DNA from: an uncultured Bacteroides sp.
Lineage (GTDB): Bacteria; Bacteroidota; Bacteroidia; Bacteroidales; Bacteroidaceae
Length of the DNA: 42,402 bases
NCBI GenBank assembly: GCA_902472795.1
Contig: CABROZ010000004.1
Coordinates: forward strand, 1-42,402
Reading direction: 5' to 3'
The notes below the pieces were generated by a model. That model was not told where the DNA came from. It made no database searches and was given only the letters and a program-made list of their open reading frames with translations. A program made the translations under genes and the position numbers. This document shows positions 41,692 through 42,402 of the stretch, piece by piece. Every line of letters starts with the position of its first letter. The first letter of the stretch is position 1.

Positions 41692-41714
41692 TTCTTCTTA
41701 CTGTTTTAAATTGA

Positions 41715-42032
41715 TTAAGCAACTACTTCTTTGATTGTTAACTCTGTGAATTGTTGACGATGACCGTTCAACTTGCGGTAACCTTTTCTTCTCTTCTTGT
41801 GGAATACGAGAACCTTGTCACCTTTTACCAAAGCGGTAACTACTTCGCAAACAACTTTTGCGCCTTCTACTGTAGGAGCACCTACGGTGATGTTGCCGTC
41901 TTTGTCCACCAAAAGGACTTTTTCAAATTCTACTGTTGCACCAGCTTCTGCGTCCTGCATGTGGTGAACGAACAGTTTCTTGCCAGCTTCTGCCTTGAAC
42001 TGCTGGCCATTGATTTCTACAATTGCGTACAT
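41715..42032 (-). CDS. rplU: 50S ribosomal protein L21
   Basis: A 105-residue ribosomal protein starting MYAIVEINGQQFKAEAGKKLFV, with the C-terminal signature KRRKGYRKLNGHRQQFTELTI. First gene of the rplU-rpmA operon. The leader between promoter and ATG is about 85 nt and contains several GC-rich pairing segments (CCGGGTCCG, CCACCCGACGG); autogenous control is possible but not shown. Confidence 0.98.
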   Translation of the reverse strand: MYAIVEINGQQFKAEAGKKLFVHHMQDAEAGATVEFEKVLLVDKDGNITVGAPTVEGAKVVCEVVTALVKGDKVLVFHKKRRKGYRKLNGHRQQFTELTIKEVVA

Positions 42033-42123
42033 TTCTTATATATAATGTATAAGTTAGCTCCGTCGGGTGGTTCCCAATCACTTGGAAAGCTCTTTGTCGG
42101 ACCCGGTTCGGAATAATCGGGCA

Positions 42124-42155
42124 CAAAAGTACTGTTTTTCGTTCAGACGAACAAA
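42124..42155 (-). promoter_or_regulatory. Promoter of rplU-rpmA
   Basis: On the minus strand TTTG (42155-42152), a 20-nt spacer and TACTTTTG (42131-42124) give an exact match to the Bacteroides vegetative promoter consensus. Confidence 0.78.
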
Positions 42156-42330
42156 TAATTCTGTAACTATTTTCTTGATGAAACGAGACGTGTTGTGATT
42201 TTTATATCTTGGACGAAAATAGGGTGGGTCGGGGATGAGGCCGGGAAGCGCAGCTGAGGGGAAGAAGACTGCTTTGGCTTAATCAGCTTATTAACAGAGA
42301 ATTGCAGCCTGTTGCATACTCCGGTTGAAA

Positions 42331-42402
42331 GATGCTTGCATCTCGTTTGTGGGACACTTGCATTTCATTTGTTCGACACTTGCGCGGCTCGCGAGCAACA
42401 CT
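42331..42402. repeat. Tandem array D: three 22-bp units running off the window
   Basis: Units at 42331-42352, 42353-42374 and 42375-42396, plus the first bases of a fourth. The third unit, GACACTTGCGCGGCTCGCGAGC, is the reverse complement of the array A unit type; the first two share only the CTTGCAT core. A degenerate copy may lie at about 42309-42330. The rest of 42156-42330 shows no gene. Confidence 0.85.

Overview
This window reads as chromosomal DNA from a Bacteroidales gut commensal, most likely Bacteroides or Phocaeicola. The reasons are the promoter style (TTTG, a 18-20 nt spacer, then TAnnTTTG), lipoproteins with acidic residues straight after the lipobox cysteine (a Bacteroidetes surface-export signal), Bacteroidetes families (BtuG-type propeller, DUF4270, DUF4847, DUF4250, a fused two-subunit NfnAB-like protein), and the glycogen gene order debranching enzyme - GT4 - GH57. 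I see no rRNA, tRNA, insertion sequence, prophage or CRISPR array. Naming rests on reading protein motifs; no database search was run.

Layout. 180-1388: Bcr/CflA-type drug efflux pump. 1481-7275: cobalamin-riboswitch-controlled vitamin B12 uptake operon (btuB, btuG, btuF, btuC) with no ATPase gene. 7390-8300: two small genes, the first with an FNR-like site in its promoter. 8411-9778 (minus): stand-alone TrpB2. 9911-11740: TrkH-type K+ transporter with an extra N-terminal membrane module. 11947-13596 (minus): secreted sialidase, divergent from nnr (13676-15190). 15350-21377 (minus): six tightly packed or overlapping genes (M3 peptidase, DUF4847 lipoprotein, dCMP deaminase, S41 protease, 5-formyl-THF cyclo-ligase, PHP phosphatase). 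21773-22783 (minus): gapA. 22926-25089: mscL and guaA. 25310-26859 (minus): Crp/Fnr regulator and rhomboid protease. 27033-31633: glycogen operon. 31759-34179 (minus): DUF4270 lipoprotein and a half-length glycogen-synthase-like protein. 34429-35662: panC-panD. 36036-38390 (minus): NfnAB-like fusion. 38632-39843 (minus): FucP-type sugar permease. 40007-41281 (minus): serS. 41422-42032 (minus): rplU-rpmA.

Gene cooperation. BtuG and BtuB capture and import corrinoid across the outer membrane and BtuF/BtuC take it across the inner membrane, all under B12 feedback. In the glycogen locus only the GT4 protein keeps all the active-site signatures I looked for. The GH57 protein has Ser and Glu where the family has its catalytic Glu and Asp, the debranching enzyme has Asn in its TWMD motif, and the GT5 protein lacks both the KxGGL loop and the C-terminal domain.

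The most unusual non-coding signal is a set of four short tandem arrays with a constant 22-23 bp period but mostly different unit sequences, all in intergenic DNA (about 11783, 21588, 35765 and 42331 to the end). Most units carry a short internal dyad, and the arrays at 11783 and at the window end share one unit family. Other intergenic structures are a MITE-like inverted-repeat element (15198-15345), several long perfect or near-perfect hairpins, and ten or so terminators.
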